Notes: generated from the letters alone by a model not told the origin. Shown: positions 15,945 through 25,021, counted from the stretch's first letter. The stretch: 64,000 bases of DNA from Demequina litoralis (GCF_030418455.1 NZ_JAUHPW010000003.1:124001-188000), one strand, 5' to 3'. A program made the numbers and translations.

Positions 15945-16679
15945 TCAGCCGACGAGCAGTCGTCCGCCAATGTAGACGAGCGCGCCCGCTCCGAGAACAG
16001 GGGCCACGGCCGAGGAGATTCCCGGGATCCAGCCCTTGAGCCGCGGCTCGCGCCGGCGGAGCTCCTGCAGCAGGGTCACGACGGCCGCGCACAGCAGGCC
16101 CACGCCGCCGCCCGCCCACCAGGGCAGCTCCGGGAACAGCGCGCCCGTGCCGATGCCCGACCAGAGGCCGAGCGTGAGCGCGAGCAGCGAGTTGACCCCG
16201 GGCTTCGGGGTCATCACGGAGGCGATCGCGGACACGGCGAGAGCGACGCCGCCCGTCACCACGAGGTCCTCCGCGCCATGGGTGCGCGAGGCCGCGACCC
16301 ACGCCGCTCCGGAGGCGACGACGATCGCGCCCGCACACGTCGCCGCCACCGAGGTCACGGCCCGTCCGCGCGAGCTGGGCCAGAAGACCTCGGCGACCAG
16401 CGCGGCGATCACCATGAGGGCCACGGCGACCACCATGTGGCGCAGGTGCGGGGCGGTGCGGCCGACCAGCACGGCGATCAGGGCGAGCGCGCCGCCACCG
16501 ATGAGGATGACCGACGCGGTGCGGCGCCGCGAGGCGCGCAGGAGCACGGGCCAGCCCATCGCCAGGACCACCATGAGGCCCATCACCACGACCGCGAGAT
16601 AGCGGGTGCCGAGGAAGCCGCCGACGGCGACGAGCGCCGCCGCGGCCGCGCTGATCGTCGCCCTCGTCGTGGGAAGCAT
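15945..16679 (-). CDS. Polytopic membrane protein, unknown function
   Basis: The 244-residue product has about eight hydrophobic helices, with an arginine-rich cytoplasmic loop (LLRASRRRTAS) after the second and another (LLQELRRREPRLKGW) near the C-terminus. No transporter or enzyme motif was recognised. It is divergent from glnR and 18 bases upstream of the thioredoxin-like gene on the same strand, so it may be the first gene of that operon. Homologous arrangements beside GlnR-type regulators would help assign a role. Confidence 0.65.
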   Translation of the reverse strand: MLPTTRATISAAAAALVAVGGFLGTRYLAVVVMGLMVVLAMGWPVLLRASRRRTASVILIGGGALALIAVLVGRTAPHLRHMVVAVALMVIAALVAEVFWPSSRGRAVTSVAATCAGAIVVASGAAWVAASRTHGAEDLVVTGGVALAVSAIASVMTPKPGVNSLLALTLGLWSGIGTGALFPELPWWAGGGVGLLCAAVVTLLQELRRREPRLKGWIPGISSAVAPVLGAGALVYIGGRLLVG

Positions 16680-16735
16680 GGGCGTTAGTGTCTCAGACCT
16701 GGCACCGCTAGAGTGAAGCGCAATCGGAGGTGGCG

Positions 16736-17440
16736 ATGGCAGACCTGCTCGTGCTCACGCCGTCGGGAGACGGCGCGGCCGACGTCCTGCCTGCGCTCGC
16801 GCTCCTGTCGCATCGGACGCGCGTGGTGGCCCCGGAGCCGTCCGCGATGCTCGACGCGATGGACGCGGATGTCCTGGTCGTCGATGCGAGGACGGACCTC
16901 GTCGAGGCGCGCAACAACTGCAACCTGGTCCAGGTGACCGGCGTCGCCGTGCCGCTGCTGCTGGTCCTGCGCGAGGGCGGCATGTCGATCGTCAACGCCG
17001 ACTGGGGCGCCGCCGACGTCGTGCTCGCCGACGCGTCCCCCGCGGAGGTCGAGGCGCGCATCCGGCTGCTCATCGGCCGCGCGAACGCCGCCGACCCGCT
17101 CGACCGCGTCGCCGAGTTCTCCTCGGGCGACCTCACGGTCGACGTGGGCGGCTACACCGCCCGCCTCAAGGGCGTGCCGCTCGACCTCACCTACAAGGAG
17201 TTCGAGCTCCTCAAGTACCTCATGCAGCACCCGGGCCGCGTGTACACGCGCGACCAGCTGCTCCAGGAGGTGTGGGGCTTCGACTACTACGGCGGCACCC
17301 GCACCGTCGACGTGCACGTGCGTCGCCTGCGCGCGAAGCTCGGCGCCGAGCATGAGCAGCTCATCGGCACGGTGCGCAACGTCGGATACCGGTTCGACCC
17401 GCCCCAGCCGCAGCGCTCGGGCGTTCAGGAGACGGTCTAG
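16736..17440 (+). CDS. glnR: GlnR-type OmpR-family transcriptional regulator
   Basis: GlnR is the global nitrogen regulator of actinomycetes, controlling glnA, amtB and nitrate assimilation. The 234-residue product has an atypical receiver domain ([55 protein letters not shown]) and an OmpR winged helix ([53 protein letters not shown]) that is nearly identical to Streptomyces GlnR as I know it. Phosphorylation is not required in known GlnR proteins. ATG 16736 has GGAGG at 16726-16730; an in-frame GTG two codons upstream overlaps that site and is rejected. Assignment is by remembered family sequence, not by search. Confidence 0.88.
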   Translation: MADLLVLTPSGDGAADVLPALALLSHRTRVVAPEPSAMLDAMDADVLVVDARTDLVEARNNCNLVQVTGVAVPLLLVLREGGMSIVNADWGAADVVLADASPAEVEARIRLLIGRANAADPLDRVAEFSSGDLTVDVGGYTARLKGVPLDLTYKEFELLKYLMQHPGRVYTRDQLLQEVWGFDYYGGTRTVDVHVRRLRAKLGAEHEQLIGTVRNVGYRFDPPQPQRSGVQETV

Positions 17441-17491
17441 CCGCACCGATAGGATTGGGCGCGTTCCCGCCGTACCCCGATCAGGAGCGTC

Positions 17492-18835
17492 ATGACGTCC
17501 AAGCCCGCCTCCCGCCTCTTCTCCCGGCTGACGCCGTCGACCGAGCGCACGCTCGTCGATGTGCTGCGCACGGAGCGGGCCGGCGGCATCCTGCTCCTCA
17601 TCGGCACGGTCGCGGCGCTGATCTTCGCGAACACGGGGCTGCAGGGCTTCTACGAGAACCTCAGCGAGTTCACGATCGGCCCGCACGCGCTCCACCTCGA
17701 CCTGTCGATCGCCGACTGGGCGAAGGACGGCCTGCTCGCGATCTTCTTCTTCGTGGTGGGCCTCGAGCTCAAGCGCGAGATCGTCGCCGGCGAGCTCCGC
17801 AAGCCCTCGACCGCGATCGTCCCGATCGTGGCCGCGGTCGGCGGCATGGCCGTGCCCGCGCTCCTCTATGTGCTGTCCAACCTGGGCCCCGACGGCTCGC
17901 TGCAGGGCTGGGCGGTGCCGACCGCGACCGACATCGCCTTCGCCATCGCGGTGCTCGCGGTCGTCGGCAAGTGGCTGCCGAACGCGCTCCGCGCGTTCCT
18001 CCTCACGCTCGCGGTGGTGGACGACCTGCTCGCGATCATCATCATCGCGGTGTTCTTCTCCTCGGACCTCAGCTTCCTGTGGCTCGGCGCGGCCATCGCG
18101 TGCATCGTCGCCTTCGGCCTGCTCATCCGGAAGGGCTGGGCCAGCCCGTTCCTGCTGTTCCCGATCGCGTTCGCCGCGTGGGCGTTCATGCACGCCTCGG
18201 GCATCCACGCCACGATCGCCGGCGTCGCGCTCGGCATGATGGTCCCGGCCGTGGCCCGCGCGGGCGAGCGCACCTCGCTCGCCGAGCACTGGGAGCACGT
18301 GTGGCGTCCAGTCTCGGCGGCCGTCGCGGTGCCGATCTTCGCGTTCTTCGCGGCCGGCGTCACCATCAACGCGGACGCGGTCTCCGACCTCGTCTCCAGC
18401 CCTGTCGCGCACGGCGTGATCCTGGGCCTCGTCGTGGGCAAGCCGCTCGGCATCGTGCTCGCGACGTGGCTGGTGGCGACGTTCACGCGCGCGCAGCTCG
18501 ACCGGGGCCTGTCGTGGCTCGACGTCACCGGCATGGGCCTGCTCGCCGGCATCGGCTTCACGGTGTCGCTGCTCATCGGCGACCTGGCCTTCGGCGGCGA
18601 GAACGCCGAGGTGGTCAAGCTGTCGGTGCTCACGGCCTCGGTGCTCGCCGCGGCGCTCGGGGCGGGCCTGCTCGGCGCGCGCGACCGCTTCTACCGCAGG
18701 CTCTACGAGCGTCGCTCGACCCCCGTGCCGCTGCCGGCGAACCGCATGGCGAAGCCGCACGAGCTCGGGAAGTCGGTGGGCGTCGACCCCGCCGAGGTCG
18801 GCATCGAGGAGGCGCCGGAGGAGAAGGGCCACTAG
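17492..18835 (+). CDS. nhaA: Na+/H+ antiporter NhaA
   Basis: NhaA exchanges two protons for one sodium ion and maintains pH and sodium homeostasis. The 447-residue product has the twelve-helix fold with the signature segments IFFFVVGLELKREI, WAVPTATDIAFAIAVLAV and the essential adjacent aspartates in LTLAVVDDLLAI. A charged C-terminal tail of about 45 residues (ending EEAPEEKGH) is longer than in E. coli. ATG 17492 has AGGAG just upstream. It lies 51 bases after glnR on the same strand, but no functional link is known, and it may have its own promoter. Confidence 0.95.
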   Translation: MTSKPASRLFSRLTPSTERTLVDVLRTERAGGILLLIGTVAALIFANTGLQGFYENLSEFTIGPHALHLDLSIADWAKDGLLAIFFFVVGLELKREIVAGELRKPSTAIVPIVAAVGGMAVPALLYVLSNLGPDGSLQGWAVPTATDIAFAIAVLAVVGKWLPNALRAFLLTLAVVDDLLAIIIIAVFFSSDLSFLWLGAAIACIVAFGLLIRKGWASPFLLFPIAFAAWAFMHASGIHATIAGVALGMMVPAVARAGERTSLAEHWEHVWRPVSAAVAVPIFAFFAAGVTINADAVSDLVSSPVAHGVILGLVVGKPLGIVLATWLVATFTRAQLDRGLSWLDVTGMGLLAGIGFTVSLLIGDLAFGGENAEVVKLSVLTASVLAAALGAGLLGARDRFYRRLYERRSTPVPLPANRMAKPHELGKSVGVDPAEVGIEEAPEEKGH

Positions 18836-18853
18836 GCCCGCGCATCGTCCCGG

Positions 18854-19555
18854 CTACTCCGCTCGCACCCTCGCGCCGGGTGCGCTGGGGCACAGCGCCG
18901 CGATCTCGCAGCTGCCGCAGTCGGGCTTGCGCGCCATGCAGCGACGGCGGCCGTGGAAGATCACGCGGTGCGACCACAGCGTCCACTCGCGCCGCTCGAT
19001 GAGCGCCATGAGGTCGCGCTCGACCACCACGGGATCCTCGTTCACCGTGAGGCCCAGGCGGCGCGCGAGGCGGCCCATGTGCGTGTCGACCGTGATGCCG
19101 GGGACGTCGAACGCGTTGCCGAGCACCACGTTCGCGGTCTTGCGCCCCACCCCCCGCAGTGTGACGAGGTCGCGCTGACGGCCGGGCACGTCGCCGTCGT
19201 AGCGCTCGACCAGGTCGCGGCTGAGCCCCAGCAGCGACTCCGCCTTCGCGCGGAAGAAGCCCGTGGGACGGATGAGCGCCTCGAGCTCGTCGCGGTCCGC
19301 CGCCGCCATCGCCTGCGCGTCGGGGAAGCGCGCGAACAGCGCGGGCGTGACCTGGTTGACGCGCACGTCCGTGCACTGGGCGCTCAGCACGGTGGCCACG
19401 AGGAGCTCGAACGGGTTCCGGTAGTCGAGCTCGCAGTGCGCATCGGGGTAGACCTCGGCCAGCGCCCGGTTGACCGCGCGGGCGCGCCGCACGAGGGCCA
19501 CGGGAGGTGTCTCCTGCGTGGACGATGCGACGGTCAGGGGGGTGCGGCCGGCCAT
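18854..19555 (-). CDS. nth: Endonuclease III
   Basis: Nth is a bifunctional DNA glycosylase/AP lyase for oxidised pyrimidines. The 233-residue protein has the helix-hairpin-helix [17 protein letters not shown] with the catalytic lysine, the catalytic aspartate in VDTHMGR, and a C-terminal 4Fe-4S loop with spacing C-x6-C-x2-C-x5-C ([17 protein letters not shown]). ATG 19555 is preferred over an in-frame GTG three codons upstream. The divergent arrangement with a Crp regulator is conserved in actinobacteria. A motif copy at 19520-19529 encodes Ala-Ser-Ser in the disordered N-terminal lead-in. Confidence 0.95.
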   Translation of the reverse strand: MAGRTPLTVASSTQETPPVALVRRARAVNRALAEVYPDAHCELDYRNPFELLVATVLSAQCTDVRVNQVTPALFARFPDAQAMAAADRDELEALIRPTGFFRAKAESLLGLSRDLVERYDGDVPGRQRDLVTLRGVGRKTANVVLGNAFDVPGITVDTHMGRLARRLGLTVNEDPVVVERDLMALIERREWTLWSHRVIFHGRRRCMARKPDCGSCEIAALCPSAPGARVRAE

Positions 19556-19651
19556 GGGCCACACCCTAGCGAGGGCTCAAGCGCCCCGCCCCCGCCGCCG
19601 ATAGACGGAGGGACAGGCGCACGGGGTGCGCGCGGTGCGAGGGAGGTGCGA

Positions 19652-20056
19652 GTGACGACAACGATCGCTGCGGACGCCATCGCCGACCTGCGGCAGCGTC
19701 GCCGGGACATGCGCCGCGAGCTGGCCCGCGTCCGCTGGTGGCGCCGCCTGGTGCAGGCACGCCACGACCTGGCCGTCGCGCTGCTCGCGCAGCCGGACGA
19801 GCACACGTCCGCCGGGCTCGACCTCTCGTGGGAGGCCCTGGCCGCGGGGGCGCCGACGTCGACCGAGCTGGCCGCCGCCGTGTGGCCCAACGCGGAGGCC
19901 TTCTCCGCCGGGACGCTCGAGGAACTCGACAATCTGGACGCGCGACTCGGTGAGTACGAGTCCCGAGTGGCCGCCACCCTTGATAATGTGACGGCCCAGA
20001 TGGTGCGTGCGCTTGCGCAGGCGCACCGTGCGGAGTCGGCGACGAAGGAGGGTTGA
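19652..20056 (+). CDS. RsiG-like helical protein
   Basis: The 134-residue product is almost all helix. The first amphipathic helix contains RRLVQARHDL, which matches the R-x3-Q-x3-D half of the cyclic-di-GMP motif E-x3-S-x2-R-x3-Q-x3-D of the anti-sigma factor RsiG (formerly AmfC). The E and S positions are replaced by Leu and Arg. A second long helix (EELDNLDARLGEYESRV) could pack as an antiparallel hairpin. GTG 19652 follows GGGAGG at ideal spacing. The stop overlaps the ribosome-binding region of crp, with one base between TGA and ATG, so the two are coupled. Whether it binds c-di-GMP or any sigma factor is unknown. Confidence 0.6.
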   Translation: MTTTIAADAIADLRQRRRDMRRELARVRWWRRLVQARHDLAVALLAQPDEHTSAGLDLSWEALAAGAPTSTELAAAVWPNAEAFSAGTLEELDNLDARLGEYESRVAATLDNVTAQMVRALAQAHRAESATKEG

Positions 20057-20057
20057 C

Positions 20058-20750
20058 ATGCCCGAGGCGGCCCGCGAGGAGCAGCTGCTCCGGTCGTCGC
20101 CGCTGTTCGGCGGCATGGACGCCGTCACCGCGCGCTCGCTCATCTCGCAGATGCGCCGTCGCGAGCTGTCGCGGGGCGAGAACATCTTCGTCGAGGGCGA
20201 CGACGGTCACGCGCTCTACGTCGTGGTCAAGGGCAAGGTCAAGCTCGCCCGGACCGCGCGGGACGGCCGCGAGAACCTGCTCGCCCTCGTCGGCGTGGGG
20301 GACATGCTCGGCGAGCTGTCCGTCTTCGACCCGGGCCCACGCCTGTCGCGCGCCCACACGGTCGAGGACACCATCGTCTACGAGCTCCCCAAGCAGGTGC
20401 TCGACGTGTGGCTCGACGACCACCTCGAGATGTCCCGCCACATGCTGCGCGCGCTCGCACAGCGCATCCGCCGGCAGTCCAACACGATGGCGGACCTCGT
20501 CTTCTCGGACGTGCCCGGCCGCGTCGCCAAGGCGATCCTCGACCTGGGCCACCGCTTCGGGCGCATGGAGCGCGGTCACGTGACCGTGCGCCACGGCCTC
20601 ACGCAGGAGGAGCTCGCTCAGCTCGTCGGCGCGTCCCGCGAGACGGTCAACAAGGCGCTCGCGGACTTCGCGTCGCGCGGCTGGATCGACGTCCACATCG
20701 GCGCCGTCGAGGTCTACGAGCCCGAGCGCCTGCGCGCCCGCTCCCGCTGA
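20058..20750 (+). CDS. crp: Crp/Fnr-family regulator (Crp/GlxR type)
   Basis: This 230-residue protein is the global cAMP-receptor-type regulator of actinobacteria. The cyclic-nucleotide-binding barrel (LFGGMDAVTARSL, GENIFVEGDDGHALYVVVKGKV) contains the phosphate-binding cassette GELSVFDPGPRLSRA. A long C-helix leads to a Crp winged helix with recognition segment TQEELAQLVGASRETVNKAL. ATG 20058 has AAGGAGG upstream. The conserved nth-divergent context supports the Crp/GlxR assignment over a generic FNR; no FNR cysteines are present. It is translationally linked to the RsiG-like gene. Confidence 0.92.
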   Translation: MPEAAREEQLLRSSPLFGGMDAVTARSLISQMRRRELSRGENIFVEGDDGHALYVVVKGKVKLARTARDGRENLLALVGVGDMLGELSVFDPGPRLSRAHTVEDTIVYELPKQVLDVWLDDHLEMSRHMLRALAQRIRRQSNTMADLVFSDVPGRVAKAILDLGHRFGRMERGHVTVRHGLTQEELAQLVGASRETVNKALADFASRGWIDVHIGAVEVYEPERLRARSR

Positions 20751-20816
20751 CGCACCCCCACCCCCGACACGCGGGCGACCCGGGACCTCTTCCGTGCTCG
20801 CTGTCGGAGGGGGAGC

Positions 20817-20849
20817 GACGATGCGCGCCCGCCCGGGCCGCGCATCGTC
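20817..20849. terminator. Hairpin made of two inverted GACGATGCG motifs
   Basis: GACGATGCGCG at 20817-20827 pairs perfectly with CGCGCATCGTC at 20839-20849 around an 11-nt loop. It lies between the convergent crp and ridA genes and could terminate both. It is built from two facing copies of the window-wide GGACGATGCG motif, much as paired uptake sequences form terminators in Neisseria and Haemophilus. Confidence 0.65.
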
Positions 20850-20855
20850 CGGTCG

Positions 20856-21329
20856 CTAGAGGGAGCGCAGGGCGACGGTGATCTCCACCTCGACCGGCGC
20901 GCCGAGCGGCAGCGCCGCGACGCCCACGGCGGAGCGCGCGTGGCGGCCGGCCTCGCCGAAGACCTCGACCATGAGGCTCGAGGCGCCGTTGAGCACCGCC
21001 GGCTGGGCGGTGAAGCCGGGCGCCGAGGCGACGAAGCCGGTGACCTTGACGATGGACTCGATGCTGTCGAGGCCGCCCGCGGCCTGCGCGGCCGCGGCGA
21101 GCGCGTTGAGCGCGCACTGGCGCGCGCACTCGACGGCGCGCTCGGGCGTGACGTCGCCGGCCCGCTGTCCGACGACTCCGACGGCGAGCAGGTCGCCGTC
21201 CGCGAGGGGGAGCTGGCCCGAGGTGTGGACGAGGTCGCCGTGGCGGCGCGCCGGCACGTACGTGCCGACGGGCGTCGCGACCTCGGGCAGCTGCAGGCCG
21301 AGCGCTGCGAGGCGCTGGCTCGCCGACAC
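20856..21329 (-). CDS. ridA: RidA-family enamine/imine deaminase
   Basis: RidA (YjgF/YER057c) hydrolyses reactive enamine/imine intermediates released by PLP enzymes. The 157-residue product is the longer actinobacterial type. Family features are an N-terminal GTYVPARRHGDLVHTSGQLP strand pair, KVTGFVAS in the middle, and the C-terminal arginine region EIT with VEVFGEAGRHARSAVGVAALPLGAPVEVE. GTG 21329 starts two bases after the DUF4177 stop codon, so the two are coupled. The segment order DUF4177-ridA, convergent with crp, is common in actinobacteria. Confidence 0.88.
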   Translation of the reverse strand: MSASQRLAALGLQLPEVATPVGTYVPARRHGDLVHTSGQLPLADGDLLAVGVVGQRAGDVTPERAVECARQCALNALAAAAQAAGGLDSIESIVKVTGFVASAPGFTAQPAVLNGASSLMVEVFGEAGRHARSAVGVAALPLGAPVEVEITVALRSL

Positions 21330-21331
21330 CT

Positions 21332-21490
21332 CTACTTCTCCCCGGTGGGGCGCTTGAGGTAGGCGACGAGGCCGCCGGTCGGGCCGGTCACGACCTGGAC
21401 GAGCTCCCAGCCGTCCTCGCCCCACTGGTCGAGGATCTGCTTGGTGACGTGGTCGATGAGCGGAACGGTCGCGTATTCCCAGGTGGTCAT
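21332..21490 (-). CDS. DUF4177 small protein
   Basis: The 52-residue protein reads MTTWEYATVPLIDHVTKQIL followed by DQWGEDGWELVQVV and a short beta end. The W-E-Y and G-W-E-L-V pattern defines DUF4177. The function is unknown. It is transcribed with ridA, from which it is separated by two bases, and is divergent from ponA. Confidence 0.85.
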   Translation of the reverse strand: MTTWEYATVPLIDHVTKQILDQWGEDGWELVQVVTGPTGGLVAYLKRPTGEK

Positions 21491-21568
21491 GACGCCGAGC
21501 CTAGCCCGCGGGGCGCCGTGGGGGAGGGCCTGGGCCGGGCTCTCAGGAGGCTCCCTTACCATTGCTGC

Positions 21569-24037
21569 ATGCCTCGGTCCTCCTCGCGCCCCCGCACGAA
21601 GGTGACGTTCGTCCAGCTGCTCACCGCGCTGTCCCTGTTCGTCGCCCTGTCGATCATGGGCGGCTTCCTGGTCGCCGGACTCGCTCTACCTGCGGTGACG
21701 GTCGCGGGCTCGGCCGCCAGCGGCTCCGCCGAGCTGTTCGAGGAGCTCCCCGAGGAGCTGTCCGCGGTCACGCTGCCGCAGCAGTCCAACATCTACGACC
21801 GCACCGGCAAGCACCTGCTGGCGACGTTCTACGAGCAGAACCGCGTCGTGGTGCCGCTCGAGGACATCTCGCCGTGGCTGCAGAACGCGGTGGTATCGAT
21901 CGAGGACAAGCGCTTCTGGCTCCACCACGGCGTCGACGGCGAGGGTCTCCTGCGCGCGGCCTACGTCAACCTCACGTCGCCGGACTCGCCCGGCGCCTCG
22001 ACCCTCACGCAGCAGCTGGTGAAGAACACCCTGCTGCAGAAGGCCGTCCTGTCCGACGACGAGGACGCCATGGACGCGGCGACCGAGGTGTCGCTGTCGC
22101 GCAAGATCCGCGAGTGGCGCCTCGCGCTGGCGCTCGAGGAGAACCTCGACCGCGAGTACGGCGTCGAGTGCGACGAGACGAACCCCAAGGTCGACTGCGG
22201 CAAGGAGCAGGTGCTCGAGCAGTACCTCAACATCGCCCAGTTCGGCGCGAACACGTACGGCGCGGAGGCCGCGTCGCAGCTGTACTTCTCGAAGTCGGCG
22301 AAGAAGCTCAACGCGATCGAGGCGGCGACCATCGCCGGCATCACGCAGAACCCCTCGAAGTGGGACCCGATCCGCTACCCGGAGAACGCCAAGGCCCGCC
22401 GCGACACCGTGCTGTTCCAGATGTACCAGCAGGAGTTCATCACCGCGGAGGAGTACGACGAGTACAGCTCGACCCCGGTCGAGGACACCCTCAAGGTGTC
22501 GAACCCCAAGTTCTCGTGCGTGGCCGCCCAGGATGCGCCGTTCTTCTGCGACTACGTGACGAAGATCATCCGCCGCGACGACGTCTTCAACCAGGAGGGC
22601 GCGGAGCTCACCGGCGCCGAGCTGCTGAGCCGAGGCGGCCTCGACGTCATCACGACGCTGGACCTCACGAAGCAGAAGGCCGCGAACCAGGCGCTCGCGG
22701 ACGCGCTGCCCGCCGACGACCCGAGCGGCTGGGCCATGGCCCTGGTCTCGCTCGACCCGGACACGGGCCAGATCGTCGCGATGGCGCAGTCGAAGACGTT
22801 CGACCCGTCGGCCGAGGAGGAGGGGTCGACCGCGATCAACTACTCGGTCGACCGCGAGTGGGGAGGCTCCCGAGGCTTCTCCCCGGGCTCGACGTTCAAG
22901 CCGATCATCCTCACCGAGTGGCTCGAGAGCGGCCACTCCCTCATGCAGAACGTCAGCGGCGCGCAGAAGGCCTACACGGGCGATTCGTGGAACGCCTCGT
23001 GCCTGGGCAACCCGATGTTCTACTACGGCACCTGGTCGCCCGGCAACGTCGAGAACGCCTTCACCTACACGCAGACCGTGCTCAAGGCGACGGCCAACTC
23101 GGTCAACACCGCGTACGTCAACATGGCGAACCAGCTGGACCTGTGCGACATCCGTGACACCGCCGAGAAGCTCGGCTTCCAGCGTGCCGACGGCAACGAG
23201 ATCGAGGTGGTCCCGTCGATCGCGCTGGGTACCCAGAACGCGTCGCCGCTGACCATGGCGCAGGTCGCGCAGGTCTACGCGAACGAGGGCGTGCGCTGCG
23301 ACCCGATCGCGCTGCTGTCGGTGACCGACGCCAACGGCAAGGAGCTCGACGTGCCCCCGCAGAACTGCGAGCGCGTGATCGACAAGGAGATCGCCGACGG
23401 CGTCGTGTACGCGATGCAGGAGGTCATGAAGAGCGGCTCCGGCAAGTACGTGAACCTCGCCGACGGCCGCGCCGCGGCGGGCAAGACCGGTACCGCGAAC
23501 AACAACACCCACACGTGGTTCATGGGCTACACGCCCAACCTCGTGGCGACGGTGTGGCTGGGCAACCCGAACGAGGACGAGCCGGGCCAGGGCATCACGC
23601 TCAACGGCACGTACTACTCGTACCTCTACGGCTCGTCGCTGGCGGCGCCCACGTGGAAGGCGTACATGGACGTCGCGACCGCGGACCTGCCGGCCGAGGG
23701 CTTCGACGACGCCGGCACCGACGTCCTCTACGGCAAGCCGGTCCCCGTGCCGTCGATCATCGGCATGACGCCGGACGAGGCGAGCGGCGTGGTGTCGGCG
23801 GCGGGCTTCCGCCTCGCCGACTCGGGCAACGAGGTCTACTCGACCGAGTACGCGCCCGGCACCATCGTGTCCCAGTCGCCGAGCGCCTACTACAAGCAGG
23901 TCCCCGGCTCCACGGTGAGCTACTCGGTCGCGACGGATCAGGCGCCCGAGCCCGAGGAATCGGACGACGACAACAACAACCGCAACAACGACAACAACAA
24001 CAACGACAGCAACAACAACCGCGGACGGGGCAACTGA
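21569..24037 (+). CDS. ponA: Class A penicillin-binding protein (transglycosylase/transpeptidase) with PASTA domain
   Basis: This bifunctional peptidoglycan synthase of 822 residues has one N-terminal membrane anchor (LLTALSLFVALSIMGGFLV). A GT51 transglycosylase domain follows (EDKRFWLHHGVDGEGLLRA, STLTQQLVKN). The transpeptidase domain has the S-x2-K nucleophile in PGSTFKPII, the S-x-N motif in TANSVNTAY and KTG in AGKTGTANN. A single PASTA repeat (PSIIGMTPDEASGVVSAAGF) lies near the C-terminus. The last 30 residues are an Asn/Asp-rich tail coded by repeated AAC/GAC. ATG 21569 has no close Shine-Dalgarno; AGGAGG at 21545 is 18 bases away, so the start or a leaderless transcript should be checked. 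The order divergent to DUF4177-ridA and followed by a phosphoesterase is conserved. Confidence 0.95.
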   Translation: MPRSSSRPRTKVTFVQLLTALSLFVALSIMGGFLVAGLALPAVTVAGSAASGSAELFEELPEELSAVTLPQQSNIYDRTGKHLLATFYEQNRVVVPLEDISPWLQNAVVSIEDKRFWLHHGVDGEGLLRAAYVNLTSPDSPGASTLTQQLVKNTLLQKAVLSDDEDAMDAATEVSLSRKIREWRLALALEENLDREYGVECDETNPKVDCGKEQVLEQYLNIAQFGANTYGAEAASQLYFSKSAKKLNAIEAATIAGITQNPSKWDPIRYPENAKARRDTVLFQMYQQEFITAEEYDEYSSTPVEDTLKVSNPKFSCVAAQDAPFFCDYVTKIIRRDDVFNQEGAELTGAELLSRGGLDVITTLDLTKQKAANQALADALPADDPSGWAMALVSLDPDTGQIVAMAQSKTFDPSAEEEGSTAINYSVDREWGGSRGFSPGSTFKPIILTEWLESGHSLMQNVSGAQKAYTGDSWNASCLGNPMFYYGTWSPGNVENAFTYTQTVLKATANSVNTAYVNMANQLDLCDIRDTAEKLGFQRADGNEIEVVPSIALGTQNASPLTMAQVAQVYANEGVRCDPIALLSVTDANGKELDVPPQNCERVIDKEIADGVVYAMQEVMKSGSGKYVNLADGRAAAGKTGTANNNTHTWFMGYTPNLVATVWLGNPNEDEPGQGITLNGTYYSYLYGSSLAAPTWKAYMDVATADLPAEGFDDAGTDVLYGKPVPVPSIIGMTPDEASGVVSAAGFRLADSGNEVYSTEYAPGTIVSQSPSAYYKQVPGSTVSYSVATDQAPEPEESDDDNNNRNNDNNNNDSNNNRGRGN

Positions 24038-24039
24038 TC

Positions 24040-24942
24040 GTGGCGCGACGCGCGGCGGTCGCCCTGGCCGCGGTGGCGGGCGCCGGCCTGGCCTGGTCCC
24101 TCGCCGAGGCGCGCGCGTACACGCTGCGCCGCGTCGAGGTGCCGATCCTGCCGCCCGGCAGCCGACCCGTGCGGCTCCTGCACCTGTCCGACCTGCACCT
24201 CACGCCGGCGCAGCGCGGCAAGGTCGCGTGGCTGCGCCGCCTGGCGCAGGAGCGCGTCGACGCGGTCATCACCACCGGGGACAACCTCGCGCACCCCGGT
24301 GCGGTCCCGACCGTCCTCGAAGCCCTCGAGCCGCTGCTGGCCAAGCCCGGGGCGTTCGTGTTCGGCTCGAACGACTACCACGGCCCCCTGCCCAAGAACC
24401 CGCTCGCGTACTTCGCGGGTCCGTCACGGCTCCAGGAGCGCCAGGCGCAGCTCCCCACGGAGGAGCTGCGCGCAGGACTCGCCGCGGGCGGCTGGGTGGA
24501 CCTCAACAACGCGCGCGGGTCGCTCGCGGCGGCGGGCTCGGTGCTCGACCTCGTGGGCGTCGACGACCCGCACATCGGGCTCGACGTCATGCCCTCGCCT
24601 GCCGAGCGTGTCGAGGGCGCCGCGGCCCGCATCGGCGTCGCGCACGCGCCCTACACGCGCGTGCTGGACGGGATGGCGGCGGACGGCGCGGAGCTCATCC
24701 TCGCGGGGCACACGCACGGAGGCCAGGTCTGCGTGCCGTTCTACGGCGCGCTCGTCACCAACTGCGACCTCGACACGAGCCGCGCGAGCGGGCTCCACGG
24801 CTGGCCGGGCGTCCGCCCGGACTCCGGGGGCGCGGGCGCCTACGTGCACGTCTCCGCGGGCCTGGGCACGTCGCCGTACACGCCGATCCGCTTCGCGTGC
24901 CGGCCCGAGGCGACGATCCTCACGCTCGTGCCGCGGGGCTGA
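24040..24942 (+). CDS. YkuE-like metallophosphoesterase
   Basis: The 300-residue calcineurin-like phosphoesterase has the metal-binding motifs HLSDLHLTP, TTGDNLAHP, FGSNDYHG and GHTHGGQV. An N-terminal hydrophobic stretch (AAVALAAVAGAGLAWSLAEA) acts as a signal or membrane anchor. GTG 24040 starts two bases after the ponA stop, so the pair is an operon. In actinobacteria a phosphoesterase regularly follows ponA. Substrates of this subfamily are unknown, and phospholipid or undecaprenyl-pyrophosphate-related roles are possible but unproven. Confidence 0.88.
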   Translation: MARRAAVALAAVAGAGLAWSLAEARAYTLRRVEVPILPPGSRPVRLLHLSDLHLTPAQRGKVAWLRRLAQERVDAVITTGDNLAHPGAVPTVLEALEPLLAKPGAFVFGSNDYHGPLPKNPLAYFAGPSRLQERQAQLPTEELRAGLAAGGWVDLNNARGSLAAAGSVLDLVGVDDPHIGLDVMPSPAERVEGAAARIGVAHAPYTRVLDGMAADGAELILAGHTHGGQVCVPFYGALVTNCDLDTSRASGLHGWPGVRPDSGGAGAYVHVSAGLGTSPYTPIRFACRPEATILTLVPRG

Positions 24943-25021
24943 CGCGCGACCTCGCGGGAGCGGGAGGGGGCCGATTTCGTGTTTCGGCCCCGAGTCCGAT
25001 ATTCTTAGCGGGCTCAAAAAC

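Noticed and set aside
18953-19651. Long upstream extension of the RsiG-like gene
   Set aside because: It is antisense to nth. GTG 19652 has an ideal ribosome-binding site and begins the helical domain.
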